From positions 1 through 64,000 of the forward strand of contig CAYGOT010000013.1 of the NCBI GenBank assembly GCA_964351595.1: a stretch of 64,000 nt of DNA, in the 5' to 3' direction. Shown in pieces: positions 42,614-52,300 of this stretch (its first letter is position 1; each line of letters opens with the position of its first letter). The notes under the pieces were generated by a model. It searched no databases and was not told where the DNA came from. It saw only the letters and a program-made list of their open reading frames with translations. This DNA is from UBA6059 sp964351595 (GTDB taxonomy: Bacteria; Bacteroidota; Bacteroidia; Cytophagales; Cyclobacteriaceae). A program made the translations under genes and the position numbers.

Positions 42614-43705
42614 TTAGGTAGCAATGGTTGACTTCAGCTGGTTTTGAAACTCGCTTGGAGAGTGACCGACAAACTTTTTGAAGGCTCTGTAGAATGTCAC
42701 TTTGTTGTTGAATCCTGACGATAACGCTATCGCTAATAAGTTCATTCTCGGGTCATTGATGTGAAGCTCAATGAGTCGCTGAGCCTCTATCACCCTCAGT
42801 CTGTTGATGGTCTCTTTGAAGGCATCCTGATAGGTCATTCTAAACAATTCACCCATTCTATCGCTACCCATTCCTAGCTGATGAGCTAGTCCGTTCAGCG
42901 TCAACCCATCGTCTAAATAGGCTTTTTCATGCTCAATCTTATCTCGCAATCGTGACTGATCGATTTCTGAAGGGGGTTTAGATGGATTGAAGACGGGCCA
43001 TCTGGAGTTCCCCATTAAAAACCAGGCGATTAGCTGAATGGTAAAACTTGAAAACACCATTACAGCATTACCAAAAAGATCGATTGAGAAATGACCGGTA
43101 CCTATGGCGACATACAGAACTACCTTAATCAAATATGCCCCAATGTAGACCAACAGAGCGTTGGATATCAAGGTTGCCTGACCGTTTGCATTGAGGGGGA
43201 GCAGATTGCGAACATTGCTAATGATCCCCCATGTCAGATAGTAATAAATACCATGAATGATATTGTACATGGTGAAGAATAGTATACCAGACAGACTGCT
43301 CGTCCAAATATCACCTTTGACTGAATTGAGATATGCAAGTTTGGTCTCTGGGGCGGAAAAAATTAAAGGAGCGAAGAGCACAACATACACTAAGAACGGT
43401 AATAGATGCACCCACTGATGTCGACTCATAGTGGCCGACCTATCAAAATAGGCCTTAGCAAAAAAATAAACCAGCACCGGACGACAGATCGCCAGAGGGT
43501 ATGATAGGCCGAGCAAATAAGGAAAATCAGAAAGCCCATCTCTTAGATATAATAGCTGTTCGGCGAGTATATACGCTTCTAACAGAAGCAGTATACCCAT
43601 AAACCTGAGCGGTCGTATTTTACCTTGCTTTATAAGTAAGAATGCTCCAAGCAAGACAGATTGAGCGATCCCGAATCCTGCTATAAATTCTATAAGTTCA
43701 CTCAT
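42614..43705 (-). CDS. Membrane-bound AraC-family transcriptional regulator
   Basis: 363 residues. The ATG at 43705 (MSELIEFIAGFGIAQ) fits the family's usual start; the longer frame to 43780 is unlikely. About six or seven hydrophobic helices in residues 1-235 (for example FGIAQSVLLGAFLLI, LLVYIGAYLIKVVLY), then a cytoplasmic linker and a C-terminal AraC HTH pair: LTLNGLAHQLGMGSDRMGEL near 265-284 and LLAIALSSGFNNKVTFYRAF near 322-341. Such 7TM-AraC hybrids sense a membrane or external signal. It lies directly upstream of the NTF2/hydrolase/VOC genes and probably controls them. Confidence 0.88.
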   Translation of the reverse strand: MSELIEFIAGFGIAQSVLLGAFLLIKQGKIRPLRFMGILLLLEAYILAEQLLYLRDGLSDFPYLLGLSYPLAICRPVLVYFFAKAYFDRSATMSRHQWVHLLPFLVYVVLFAPLIFSAPETKLAYLNSVKGDIWTSSLSGILFFTMYNIIHGIYYYLTWGIISNVRNLLPLNANGQATLISNALLVYIGAYLIKVVLYVAIGTGHFSIDLFGNAVMVFSSFTIQLIAWFLMGNSRWPVFNPSKPPSEIDQSRLRDKIEHEKAYLDDGLTLNGLAHQLGMGSDRMGELFRMTYQDAFKETINRLRVIEAQRLIELHINDPRMNLLAIALSSGFNNKVTFYRAFKKFVGHSPSEFQNQLKSTIAT

Positions 43706-43762
43706 GACCTTGGGGTATGATGTCAGATAATTTAGCTTAATATAAAATAAGCTATAAAAATG

Positions 43763-43806
43763 AAAAACCTCAACCAACACTGATATTGACCAGTGCAGGG
43801 TGAGGT
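43763..43806 (-). terminator. Terminator of ndk
   Basis: On the minus strand: ACCTCA-CC..CACTG..CAGTG..GG-TGAGGT, a long interrupted stem, followed by TTTTTCATTTTTATA. It lies about 28 bp after the ndk stop codon. Confidence 0.75.
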
Positions 43807-43834
43807 ATGGAATAGTAGGTAATAAGAGTTGTTT

Positions 43835-44254
43835 TTAGAACTTCTCTACTTCGGAGAAGAAGAAACCGCCTTCTATTTGTGCGTTTTCGTCAGAGTCACT
43901 ACCGTGAATCGCGTTAGCCTCGATCGACTTAGCAAACATTTTTCTTATCGTGCCTTCGTCCGCTTTTGTTGGGTCAGTTGCACCGATCAATTTTCTGAAG
44001 TCTTCTACAGCATTATCTTTTTCCAGGATCATTGGAATGATAGCACCAGAAGACATATAGCTGCAAAGGTCAGCGTAAAAAGGACGCTCCTTATGTACTT
44101 CGTAAAACTCACCTGCTCTTTCTGCTGAAAGCTTTGTCAACTTCATTGCTTTGATTGAAAATCCAGCCTCCTCGATCATCTTGATAATCGCGCCACTGTT
44201 CCCAGCGCCAAAAGCGTCAGGCTTAATCATTGTGAATGTGATATTACTTGCCAT
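43835..44254 (-). CDS. ndk: Nucleoside diphosphate kinase
   Basis: Transfers the gamma-phosphate between nucleoside triphosphates and diphosphates through a phosphohistidine. 139 residues. TFTMIKPDAF near 5-14, AGFSIKAMKLTKLS near 31-44, FYEVHKERPFYADL near 51-64, and the active-site His117 in ANAIHGSDSDE. All positions fit a full-length enzyme. Single gene with its own promoter and terminator. Confidence 0.97.
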   Translation of the reverse strand: MASNITFTMIKPDAFGAGNSGAIIKMIEEAGFSIKAMKLTKLSAERAGEFYEVHKERPFYADLCSYMSSGAIIPMILEKDNAVEDFRKLIGATDPTKADEGTIRKMFAKSIEANAIHGSDSDENAQIEGGFFFSEVEKF

Positions 44255-44292
44255 TGTGTTCTCTTCTTGAGTTTTGTTAACAATTTGAGGCG

Positions 44293-44300
44293 CAAAGGTA
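44293..44300 (-). promoter_or_regulatory. Probable -7 box for ndk
   Basis: Minus-strand TACCTTTG, an exact fit to TAnnTTTG, about 39 bases before the ndk ATG. Confidence 0.55.
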
Positions 44301-44494
44301 AGTGAATGAAATAATAACTAAAACCTATGTTGTAATCATTGATGCAGTACAGCCACCTTCATCATAAGTAGATATTTAGCCGACGGGTAGCCCAAAAGTG
44401 ACTTGAACAGGCTATCTCTCGTGGTTGTGGCACCTTGGTTTTGATACTTATTATACACACTTTTGCACTTCAATTTTCCGCTAATAGTGGTTGA

Positions 44495-45517
44495 ATGCAA
44501 AATATAGAGGCCTTTCGAGAAGCTATCAGTCGACCACAACGGATAGTTATTACCACCCATATCAAGCCAGATGCTGATGCCCTTGGATCCTCCTTGGGGT
44601 TGGCTAATTATCTGATAAGCAAGGGGCATCATGTGCAGGTGATCACGCCTACCAATTATCCGAGCTTTCTTAACTGGATGTATGGCAATGATGGCGTTCT
44701 TATTTTCAAAGATGGCGGTGAGCAACAATCTGCTGAGTTGGTATCGAATGCTGACCTAATATTCTGCCTGGATTTTTCTAGTCTCAAAAGGATTGAGGAG
44801 CTGGGAGCTTTGGTGCAGCAGTCGCCGGCCAGGAAGGTACTCATTGATCACCATCTCGACCCGGAGGACTTTGCTGATTTCACTTTGTGGAATACCAACG
44901 CAGCGGCTACAGCTGAATTGGTTTATGAACTGATCAAAGAGTTAGATGACCTGGACAAAATTACCCCGGCGATAGCCGACTGCTTGTATGCAGGGATCAT
45001 GACTGATACGGGTTCTTTTAAGCACTCCTCAACCTCCAGCAATGTACACCGGATAGTGGCAGACCTGATTGATAGAGGTGCCAATATAAGTGTGGTGAGC
45101 AAGCTTATTTATGATAATAACAGTCTCAGTAGGCTCAAGCTCATAGGCTTTGCACTTGCAGATCGACTTACAGTATTTGACAACCTTAAGGTGGCCTATA
45201 TCACCCTCAGCAATGAGGATTTAAATCGCTTCAACTATCAAACGGGAGATACGGAAGGCCTGGTCAATTACGCCCTTTCGATCAAAGGCATTGCAATGGC
45301 GGCTATAATCATCGAAAGAGAGGATAAGGTGAAGCTGTCTTTCAGATCATTTGGAGATGTGGCAGTGAATGATTTGGCCAGGAAATACTTCAACGGTGGA
45401 GGACATAAGAATGCCGCGGGTGGCGCATCGGATGAGACACTTGAAGAAACAGTGTCAAAGTTCAGGAAGGTAGTGCTCGAGCATAGAGATAGATTTGTAC
45501 AAAAAGTAAATGCATAG
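44495..45517 (+). CDS. nrnA: NrnA-type DHH phosphoesterase (nanoRNase/pAp phosphatase)
   Basis: Degrades very short oligoribonucleotides and dephosphorylates 3'-phosphoadenosine 5'-phosphate. 340 residues. DHH-domain motifs: THIKPDADALGSSLGL near 21-36, CLDFSS near 90-95, the signature LIDHHLDPEDF (Asp118, His119, His120), and GIMTDTGSFKHSSTS near 169-183. C-terminal DHHA1 domain with FNGGGHKNAAGG (His304). Works with Mn2+. The FKBP lipoprotein gene follows 3 bp after its stop, an order also seen around gldI in gliding Bacteroidota as far as I recall. Confidence 0.93.
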   Translation: MQNIEAFREAISRPQRIVITTHIKPDADALGSSLGLANYLISKGHHVQVITPTNYPSFLNWMYGNDGVLIFKDGGEQQSAELVSNADLIFCLDFSSLKRIEELGALVQQSPARKVLIDHHLDPEDFADFTLWNTNAAATAELVYELIKELDDLDKITPAIADCLYAGIMTDTGSFKHSSTSSNVHRIVADLIDRGANISVVSKLIYDNNSLSRLKLIGFALADRLTVFDNLKVAYITLSNEDLNRFNYQTGDTEGLVNYALSIKGIAMAAIIIEREDKVKLSFRSFGDVAVNDLARKYFNGGGHKNAAGGASDETLEETVSKFRKVVLEHRDRFVQKVNA

Positions 45518-45520
45518 ATA

Positions 45521-46417
45521 ATGTTGAAAAGAATAATGACACTGGCTGTAGCGGGTGTGCTGATGTATGGTTGTGCCAGCGATTCAAATGAAATAACAAC
45601 TGATTCTGGAATGAAAGTGACTTTCCTCAATAAAGGGGAAGCCGAAGTGGGTCCCGAAGATGGTCAAATCCTAACGCTGAATATGCGCTATGAGGACGAG
45701 CGAGGCGTGGAGCTTTTTAATACCGATAAGCAAGGTGGGCCTGTGGCGATGCAATATATCGACTCTGTTTGGTCGCAAAGTGGCTTGATCTATGAGGCGC
45801 TCAGAGTATTGAAGAAAGGTGATAGTGTAACCTTCCAGCTACCGGCCAACGACTTCTACGTCAATACCTTTGACATGGAGGTGCCGGATTCAATTGCTCC
45901 TAATAGCCAAATCACTTTCAACATAGGGCTGGTTGACAATATGTCAAGAGATGAGTACATCGCCTATCAGCGCCAAGTCTACGAAAAGCAGCAGGCGGAG
46001 ATGGCTATGACGATGGATCAGAAGCTTGAGGAGGATGGTCAGACTATCGATCAGTACTTGAGCGATAACAATATTGAGGCACAGTCCACAGCGTCAGGCC
46101 TGAGATATGTGATTACAGAAGAGGGTAGCGGACCATCACCCGAGACGGGTCAGACTGTATCTGTACACTATCGTGGAATGCTCATGGATGGCACTCAGTT
46201 TGATGCCTCTTATGACAGGGGCGCACCATTGGACTTTCCGATAGGACAAGGCCAGGTGATCCGGGGATGGGATGAAGGCATAGCACTTCTAAATAAAGGA
46301 GCCAAGGCAACCTTATACATTCCTAGCCCATTGGCTTATGGAGAGCGGGGTGCTGGTAGTGTGATTCCACCTTTTGCGATATTGAAGTTTGATGTTGAGT
46401 TGGTCGACTTTCAATAA
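45521..46417 (+). CDS. FKBP-type peptidyl-prolyl isomerase lipoprotein (GldI-like), two FKBP domains
   Basis: 298 residues, lipoprotein signal MLKRIMTLAVAGVLMYGCAS. The first FKBP-like domain (about 28-145) is degenerate. The second (about 190-298) is canonical: VSVHYRGMLMDGTQFDASYD, FPIGQGQVIRGWDEGIALL, SPLAYGERGAG and ILKFDVELVDF carry the aromatic pocket residues (Tyr, Phe-Asp, Val-Ile, Trp, Tyr, Phe). Expected to catalyse proline isomerisation of exported proteins in the envelope. The GldI resemblance and the nrnA neighbour suggest a link to gliding or type IX secretion (inference). First of three consecutive FKBP lipoproteins. Confidence 0.88.
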   Translation: MLKRIMTLAVAGVLMYGCASDSNEITTDSGMKVTFLNKGEAEVGPEDGQILTLNMRYEDERGVELFNTDKQGGPVAMQYIDSVWSQSGLIYEALRVLKKGDSVTFQLPANDFYVNTFDMEVPDSIAPNSQITFNIGLVDNMSRDEYIAYQRQVYEKQQAEMAMTMDQKLEEDGQTIDQYLSDNNIEAQSTASGLRYVITEEGSGPSPETGQTVSVHYRGMLMDGTQFDASYDRGAPLDFPIGQGQVIRGWDEGIALLNKGAKATLYIPSPLAYGERGAGSVIPPFAILKFDVELVDFQ

Positions 46418-46463
46418 TTAGTGGAAGTCCACCGTTAGATTGTTCTGAATGAAAAGAAGAATA

Positions 46464-46976
46464 ATGGAGAAGTTGAAGGTAGCGGTCTTTTTGTCGACTA
46501 TAGCGTTCTTTACTGGATGTAGTGATCTAGATGATAATTTTGCTGGAGTCAGTCGCTCACCACAGGAGCAGTTGGCCTTTGATATCGTCAGGATAGAGGG
46601 GTATCTGGAGGAAAATGATCTTACAGGGTTTAGCCAAACGGCTGAAGGTCTTTTTTATAAGATAGAGGAAGAGGGAAACGGTATTGCGCCTCGAGAGGGG
46701 CAAACTGTCTTCATAGACTATTTAGGCACTACTGTTGAGCGCACTGTTTTTGATCAATCTCCCGAGGGTATCCCCTTTGAGTTTGTATTGGGTGTGGGAG
46801 AAGTGATCGACGGCTGGGATTTAGGAATACCTCTCTTCAACGAGGATGGTAGTGGTTCCTTGATTGTCCCATCAACTCTGGCCTTTGGTCCTGAGGGTGC
46901 GACAGCCGGAGGTAACTTTCCCATACAGCCTAACTCAATTCTCATATTTGATATAAAAATCGTAGCGCTTAGATAG
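46464..46976 (+). CDS. FKBP-type peptidyl-prolyl isomerase lipoprotein
   Basis: 170 residues from the ATG at 46464, which starts the signal MEKLKVAVFLSTIAFFTGCS; an ATG five codons earlier is also possible. One FKBP domain with most pocket residues kept: VFIDYLGT, TVFDQ, FEFVLGVGEVIDGWDLGI, then LAFGPEG (Phe for the usual Tyr) and ILIFDIKIV. A short helical linker (EQLAFDIVRIEGYLEENDL) precedes it, a feature shared with its neighbours. Probably an active envelope isomerase or chaperone. Next gene begins 1 bp after its stop. Confidence 0.85.
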   Translation: MEKLKVAVFLSTIAFFTGCSDLDDNFAGVSRSPQEQLAFDIVRIEGYLEENDLTGFSQTAEGLFYKIEEEGNGIAPREGQTVFIDYLGTTVERTVFDQSPEGIPFEFVLGVGEVIDGWDLGIPLFNEDGSGSLIVPSTLAFGPEGATAGGNFPIQPNSILIFDIKIVALR

Positions 46977-46977
46977 T

Positions 46978-47619
46978 ATGAAAAAATATTCTGCCTGTTT
47001 GATCATTTTGACGGTAGGAGCAATGATGTTGTTTGCTTCTTGTTCGGATGATAACTTGACTATCGTTGACAATACAGAGCCAATACAGTCTCCAGAGGAT
47101 AGCCTGGCTCAACTCGTAGAAGATAATCTATTGATTGATGCTTACCTATCGGAAAATGCAGTGGATGAGGTTTTTACGACGGCTGCAGGAGCGCGGTATT
47201 ATTTATTGCAAGAGGGACAAAAAGGAGGAAAGCCTGAACTCAACGATATAGTTTCAATTAACTTCATCGGTAAGTATCTCGATGGTACAATCTTCGACTC
47301 CAACATTGAGTCAGTTGCCGATCCTGAGGTGATAGGTAAGTCAAACAACGATTTTTCTGTCTGGAGATTCAACTATACAGTTGATGGGCGTCAGCTCGGC
47401 TTCACCGGCCAATACGGTTACCTTACTTTGATGCCAGAGTTAAAAATAGGTATCGGTGCTGCTCTTGGCCTAATGGATGAAGGCTCTAAAGCCATGATCA
47501 TTTTACCCTCCGCAATAGGATTGGGGCCTTATGGCTTTGACAATAACTCTGGTTTTGCAATTCCTGAAAATACTGTGCTCTTGTTTGAAATTAGCCTGGT
47601 TCAGGTCCGCAATAACTAG
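46978..47619 (+). CDS. Divergent FKBP-like lipoprotein
   Basis: 213 residues, signal MKKYSACLIILTVGAMMLFASCS. The same linker helix as in the previous gene (DSLAQLVEDNLLIDAYLSEN) leads into an FKBP fold that has drifted: VSINFIGKYLDGTIFDSN is recognisable, but an insertion of about 35 residues follows (DPEVIGKSNNDFSVWRFNY..), the VIxGW helix reads KIGIGAALGLMDEG without Trp, and the Tyr loop reads AIGLGPYGFD. Isomerase activity is doubtful; a binding or chaperone role is more likely. Third in a run of three, co-transcribed with rdgB 3 bp downstream. Confidence 0.78.
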   Translation: MKKYSACLIILTVGAMMLFASCSDDNLTIVDNTEPIQSPEDSLAQLVEDNLLIDAYLSENAVDEVFTTAAGARYYLLQEGQKGGKPELNDIVSINFIGKYLDGTIFDSNIESVADPEVIGKSNNDFSVWRFNYTVDGRQLGFTGQYGYLTLMPELKIGIGAALGLMDEGSKAMIILPSAIGLGPYGFDNNSGFAIPENTVLLFEISLVQVRNN

Positions 47620-47622
47620 CTA

Positions 47623-48198
47623 ATGACCATCTGCTTTGCTACCAACAACCCGAACAAGCTGAGGGAAATCCGTCAGTTGCTTGGAGATAAGATCGAGATC
47701 AAAAGCCTCGAAGACATTGGTTGTGGAGAAGAGTTGCCCGAGACTTCTGATACACTGGAAGGCAACTCTCTCGAGAAAGCGCAATATGTCTATGATCACT
47801 ACGCTGTAGATTGTTTCGCTGATGATACAGGGTTGGAGGTTGCTGCGCTGGATGGAGCACCCGGCGTATACACCGCTAGGTACGCTGGTGAGGAGCGTAG
47901 CAATATTGCCAACACGGAGCTACTTCTCAAGAACCTTCAGGGTGTGACCCATCGCTTTGCCCAGTTCAAGACAGTCATCACACTAATCCAGGGCGGCAAG
48001 TCTGTACAATTTCTGGGAGTGGCCGGAGGTGAGATTACCGATCAGTTGCATGGCGAAAAAGGATTCGGGTACGATCCGGTCTTTAGGCCCTCAGGGTATC
48101 AGCACACCTTTGCTGAGATGAGTGCTGAAGAGAAAAATGCCATTTCACATCGGGGACAGGCGATTGCCAAGCTGGTCGATTACTTAAAACAGCATTAG
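47623..48198 (+). CDS. rdgB: Non-canonical purine NTP pyrophosphatase (RdgB/HAM1)
   Basis: Hydrolyses dITP, ITP and XTP to monophosphates, keeping deaminated purines out of nucleic acid. 191 residues. Motifs: CFATNNPNKLREIRQLL near 3-19, TLEGNSLEKA near 45-54, FADDTGLEVAALDGAPGVY near 66-84, SARYAGEE-type segment (TARYAGEERSN), GEKGFGYDPVFRP near 145-157 and ISHRGQAIAKL near 174-184. Complete. Shares the operon with the FKBP genes and udk. Confidence 0.96.
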   Translation: MTICFATNNPNKLREIRQLLGDKIEIKSLEDIGCGEELPETSDTLEGNSLEKAQYVYDHYAVDCFADDTGLEVAALDGAPGVYTARYAGEERSNIANTELLLKNLQGVTHRFAQFKTVITLIQGGKSVQFLGVAGGEITDQLHGEKGFGYDPVFRPSGYQHTFAEMSAEEKNAISHRGQAIAKLVDYLKQH

Positions 48199-48215
48199 TG
48201 CCTACATTTACCGCC

Positions 48216-48839
48216 ATGGATAATCCTACCATTATAGGTATTACCGGCGGTAGCGGTTCCGGGAAGACCTATTTCCTCAATCACCTGTTGGACCAATATT
48301 CCCCTGATGAAGTATGTCTGATCTCTCAAGACAACTACTATCGGGAGCGTGATTCTCAGCCCGTAGATGAAAATGGTGTCAAAAACTTCGACACTCCTGG
48401 CGGCATTGATCATGAGGCGTTCGCCAGAGACGTGGCAAAGCTGAAGTCGGGACAAGAGGTGCATCGGCTGGAATACACTTTCAACAATCCTGATGTGGAG
48501 CCGAGAATGCTGGTGTTCAAGCCTGCACCGATCATTGTCGTTGAAGGCATTTTCGTGTTTTACTTCAAAGAGGTGTCCGCTCTGCTAGACTTGCGAATCT
48601 TTATTGAGGCGCAGAACTATCTCATGCTCAAGCGCAGGATCATAAGAGACGCCAAAGAGCGCGGCTATGATCTCGAAGATGTGCTGTACAGATATGAAAA
48701 GCACGTTGCACCCACTTACCACAAATACATAGAGCCATTTAAGCATTCGGCTGACTTGATCATTCCCAACAATTCAGATTTCAAGAATGCCCTCAGCGTA
48801 TTGCTGGCTTATTTCAACGGTATCCTGGGAGGCAAGTAG
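48216..48839 (+). CDS. udk: Uridine kinase
   Basis: Pyrimidine salvage kinase converting uridine and cytidine to their monophosphates. From the ATG at 48216, 207 residues; the upstream GTG at 48198 overlaps the rdgB stop and adds six unlikely residues. Walker A GGSGSGKT (11-18), SQDNYYR near 38-44, FDTPGGIDHEAFARD near 60-74, EGIFVFYFKE near 109-118 and RRIIRDAKERGY near 144-155. Complete phosphoribulokinase/uridine kinase fold. Confidence 0.93.
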   Translation: MDNPTIIGITGGSGSGKTYFLNHLLDQYSPDEVCLISQDNYYRERDSQPVDENGVKNFDTPGGIDHEAFARDVAKLKSGQEVHRLEYTFNNPDVEPRMLVFKPAPIIVVEGIFVFYFKEVSALLDLRIFIEAQNYLMLKRRIIRDAKERGYDLEDVLYRYEKHVAPTYHKYIEPFKHSADLIIPNNSDFKNALSVLLAYFNGILGGK

Positions 48840-48880
48840 CGATCATTCCACGTAGCTGTGGGTTTTTGCCATTTATTAGA

Positions 48881-48888
48881 TACTTTTG
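48881..48888 (+). promoter_or_regulatory. Probable -7 box before the small membrane protein
   Basis: TACTTTTG, only 8 bases before the ATG at 48897, implying a leaderless or nearly leaderless transcript, or use of the next ATG at 48909. Confidence 0.45.
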
Positions 48889-48896
48889 TGCCCTGC

Positions 48897-49262
48897 ATGA
48901 AAAACCGCATGTTTTCATATTTCGATACTAAGCGTCTAAGCCTGATTTTGGGCTTGGTAACGGCGATTTTGGTATTAGGCTCCACCACATTGCAATATGA
49001 AGTGGATCAGAAGCCAGTAGAGAAAACATCGACGGTCAATGAAGATGGTGCCGAGCACCCCACTTCTACTACTCAGATCAGTAGTTTTCAGGCGGTAGCC
49101 CAAATCATAAATGTCCAGCTGGCGATTCCATTACTTCTCTACTTTGGAGAAATCAATGAGGTGGAAGACCAGGTGGCTCAACCGTCATGGCTATCCTCCG
49201 ATCACTACTCTCAATTCCTGAAGACATTATTTCGGCGTATCATATCCCCTAATGCGCCCTAG
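48897..49262 (+). CDS. Small hypothetical membrane protein
   Basis: 121 residues from the ATG at 48897. A hydrophobic segment at about 13-30 (LSLILGLVTAILVLGSTT) is followed by a Thr/Glu-rich polar stretch, a weaker hydrophobic segment (FQAVAQIINVQLAIPLLLYF, about 60-79) and a polar tail. No family recognised. It sits between udk and secDF with its own probable promoter, so it is more likely a real gene than chance, but this is not certain. Confidence 0.5.
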   Translation: MKNRMFSYFDTKRLSLILGLVTAILVLGSTTLQYEVDQKPVEKTSTVNEDGAEHPTSTTQISSFQAVAQIINVQLAIPLLLYFGEINEVEDQVAQPSWLSSDHYSQFLKTLFRRIISPNAP

Positions 49263-49346
49263 TAGGTTCCTATTTTGAGCAACTTATCATATAGGGCTTT
49301 CGCCCAAAACAGTACCATTTAATTCATTCAAAATTCATAAATAATC

Positions 49347-52300
49347 ATGCGCAATAAAGGCGGTGTGGTGTTTTTGACGATAGTCATTTCACTACTATGT
49401 ATTTACTATTTATCATTCACGTTTGTGTCTCAAGGCATCCAGAAGGACGCCACGGAGTACTCTCGCGATAGCAATGGCAACTTAGAGTATGCCAAAAGAC
49501 AACAGTACCTCGATTCGATCTGGCGCACGCCGGTTTACAACCTTTTCGGGGTAGACTATACTTATCAGGATATCAAGGAAACAGAGTTGAACCTTGGTCT
49601 TGACCTTCAAGGTGGTATGCACGTGACCTTAGAGGTGTCGCCTATTGACATCATCAAGGGCCTATCGGGAAATAATCAGGATGCTGATTTTCTCAAGTCT
49701 TTGGAGGATGCTCAGAATGCAATCCGAGGTACGCAGCTCAATTTCGTAGACGAATTTTATGCAGCATTTCAGCGAAATGCCGGTAACAAGAGTTTAGCAA
49801 GCATTTTCGCCACAGCCTCCAATCGCGGAAGAATCAGTTTTGACTCCTCAGACGATGTGGTTTTGGATGTGATCAATACGGAAGTAGAGAGTGCGATTGA
49901 TCGCTCGTTCAACATTCTTAGGACCAGAATTGACCGCTTCGGTACTTCTCAGCCAAACATCCAGCGCCTACAAGGTACAGGCCGAATCCAGGTGGAACTT
50001 CCTGGTGTTGACAATCCTGAGCGAGTCAGAAAGCTGCTCCAGGGTGTTGCAAAGCTTGAGTTCTGGGAAGTAAATGAAATCAATGAAACGGGCCAGACGC
50101 TTCAGGCGATGAATGATGTCTATGTTGCTCAGCAGCAGGCAGCAGGTGGTGATCTCGATCTGGATGTCAGCAGTACGGATGATGCTACTACGGCCGACCT
50201 GAGCGATCTTCTTAGTGAAGACGAGCCTGCTGAGACTGATGCCGAGGCAGATACCTCCGATCTCGCAGGTGATCTTGCTGACGGGGAATCTGATCTGGAT
50301 GAAGACCTTAATTCGACTGTTTCGCCATTATTTACGAAGATGCAGCAGGCTTATGGTATGGTCTATGACACCCGTGACACAGCTCAGATCAACAGGATTC
50401 TTCAGAACCCTGAGGTACAGGCGGTCATTCCTCCTACTATCAAGTTCTTATGGGCAGTGAAGCCCCTGGAGCTTGAAAATGACCTTTCTAACAATGAACT
50501 TCTTGAGCTATATGCGATCAGGATGTCAAGGGGTGGTCGCGCACCATTGACAGGTGAGGTGATCACCGATGCACGTCAGGATCTTGATCAGTCTACCCGA
50601 CCATCGATCAGCATGCAGATGAATGCCGAAGGAGCTAAGAAATGGAAGAGGATGACTTCTGAAAATATTGGCAAGCGCATCGCGATTGTACTTGACAACT
50701 ATGTGTACTCTGCACCAATGGTACAGGGCGAGATACCCAATGGCAACTCTCAGATCACCGGAAATTTCACGCTTGATGAAGCTAAGGATTTAGCTAATAT
50801 TTTAAAAGCAGGTACTTTGCCAGCCCCTACGACTATCGTGGAGGACGTAGTGATAGGACCAACACTTGGTAAGGTCGCTCAGAATCAAGGTATCACTTCA
50901 ATTCTTGCTGGTCTCTCCATTGTTATTGTGTTTATGGCGATCTACTATTCTGGAGGTGGATTGATTGCCGTTGTGGCGCTCTTCTTCAACGTATTCTTTA
51001 TCCTCGGCATCCTGGCCCAGCTAGCGGCTGCATTGACCCTACCGGGAATAGCCGGTATCGTCTTAACCATAGGTATGTCGATTGATGCCAATGTACTGAT
51101 TTTTGAGAGGATCAAAGAAGAAATCAGAAATGGGGCAGGCTTAAGACAAGCTATCTCTGCTGGTTATGATAAGGCTTATAGTTCCATTATAGATGCGAAC
51201 GTCACTACCCTATTGACAGGTATTATCCTTTATGCGTTGGGTCAGGGTCCTGTGAAGGGCTTTGCGGTTACGTTGATCATTGGTATCATCTGCTCATTCT
51301 TCTCAGCAGTGTTTATTACTCGTGTAATTGTAGAGGCTTTCGTCAAGAAGGGTGACCAAAGTAAGCTGAGCTTTTCTCTACCTTTCACGGCCAACCTATT
51401 TACCAATATCAATAAGAACTTTATTGGTAAGAGAAAGATGGCTTACATCTTCTCAGGGACTTTCATTACGGTAGGTATTGTAGCCATGATTGTAAACGGC
51501 CTTGTATTTGGCGTTGATTTTACCGGTGGCCGATCTTATGTGGTGAGCTTCAATGATCCCGTGGTGCCTTCAGAAATGAGAGCCGCGCTAAGCACAGCTT
51601 TCGATGGTAAGGGTGTGGAAGTAAAGACTTTCGGAGCTAACAACACTGTTAAGATAACGACTTCATTTATGATCAATGATGAGTCTGATGAAGCAGATGC
51701 GGATGTGAGAGCTGCATTGATCTCAGGACTTGAAGACTATTCAGGATTGACTTATACACCTGATGATACCAATGTTAATGAGTCTAATTTTGCGATAGCA
51801 AGCTCCTCCAAAGTAGGTGCGACGATCGCCGATGATATCAAAAACTCATCTTATCAATCCGGGGTACTTGCTCTGATAGCTATCTTCCTTTACATCCTGG
51901 TAAGGTTTAGAAAGTGGCAGTTCAGTTTGGGTGCGGTTGTGGCGCTGTTCCATGATACACTATTCGTGCTGTCGGCTTTTGCGATCGTCGGATTGTTCGG
52001 TATCACTTATGAGATAGACCAGGTGTTCATCGCTTCGATTTTGTCGATTATTGGTTATTCGATCAACGATACCGTGGTTGTATTTGACCGTGTGCGTGAA
52101 AACATGGCATTGAAAGCGGGATCGGATAAACTCACAGTCTTCAACGAGGCTTTGAACAAGACGTTAAATCGAACGGTGATCACTTCTGTGACTACATTGA
52201 TTGTGGTTGTGGTGTTGTTCGCCTTTGGTGGCCCCTCACTTCAGGGCTTCTCTTTTGCCTTCATCGTGGGTATTTTGATCGGTACCTATTCATCTATATT

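Noticed and set aside
44336..44728. 130-codon minus-strand frame overlapping the start of nrnA
   Set aside because: Overlaps the DHH motif region antisense; composition is not protein-like. Only the non-coding part before 44495 is free of nrnA.
49293..49304. Short hairpin GGGC-TTTC-GCCC before secDF
   Set aside because: Only a 4-bp stem and no T-run on either side; too weak to call a terminator.
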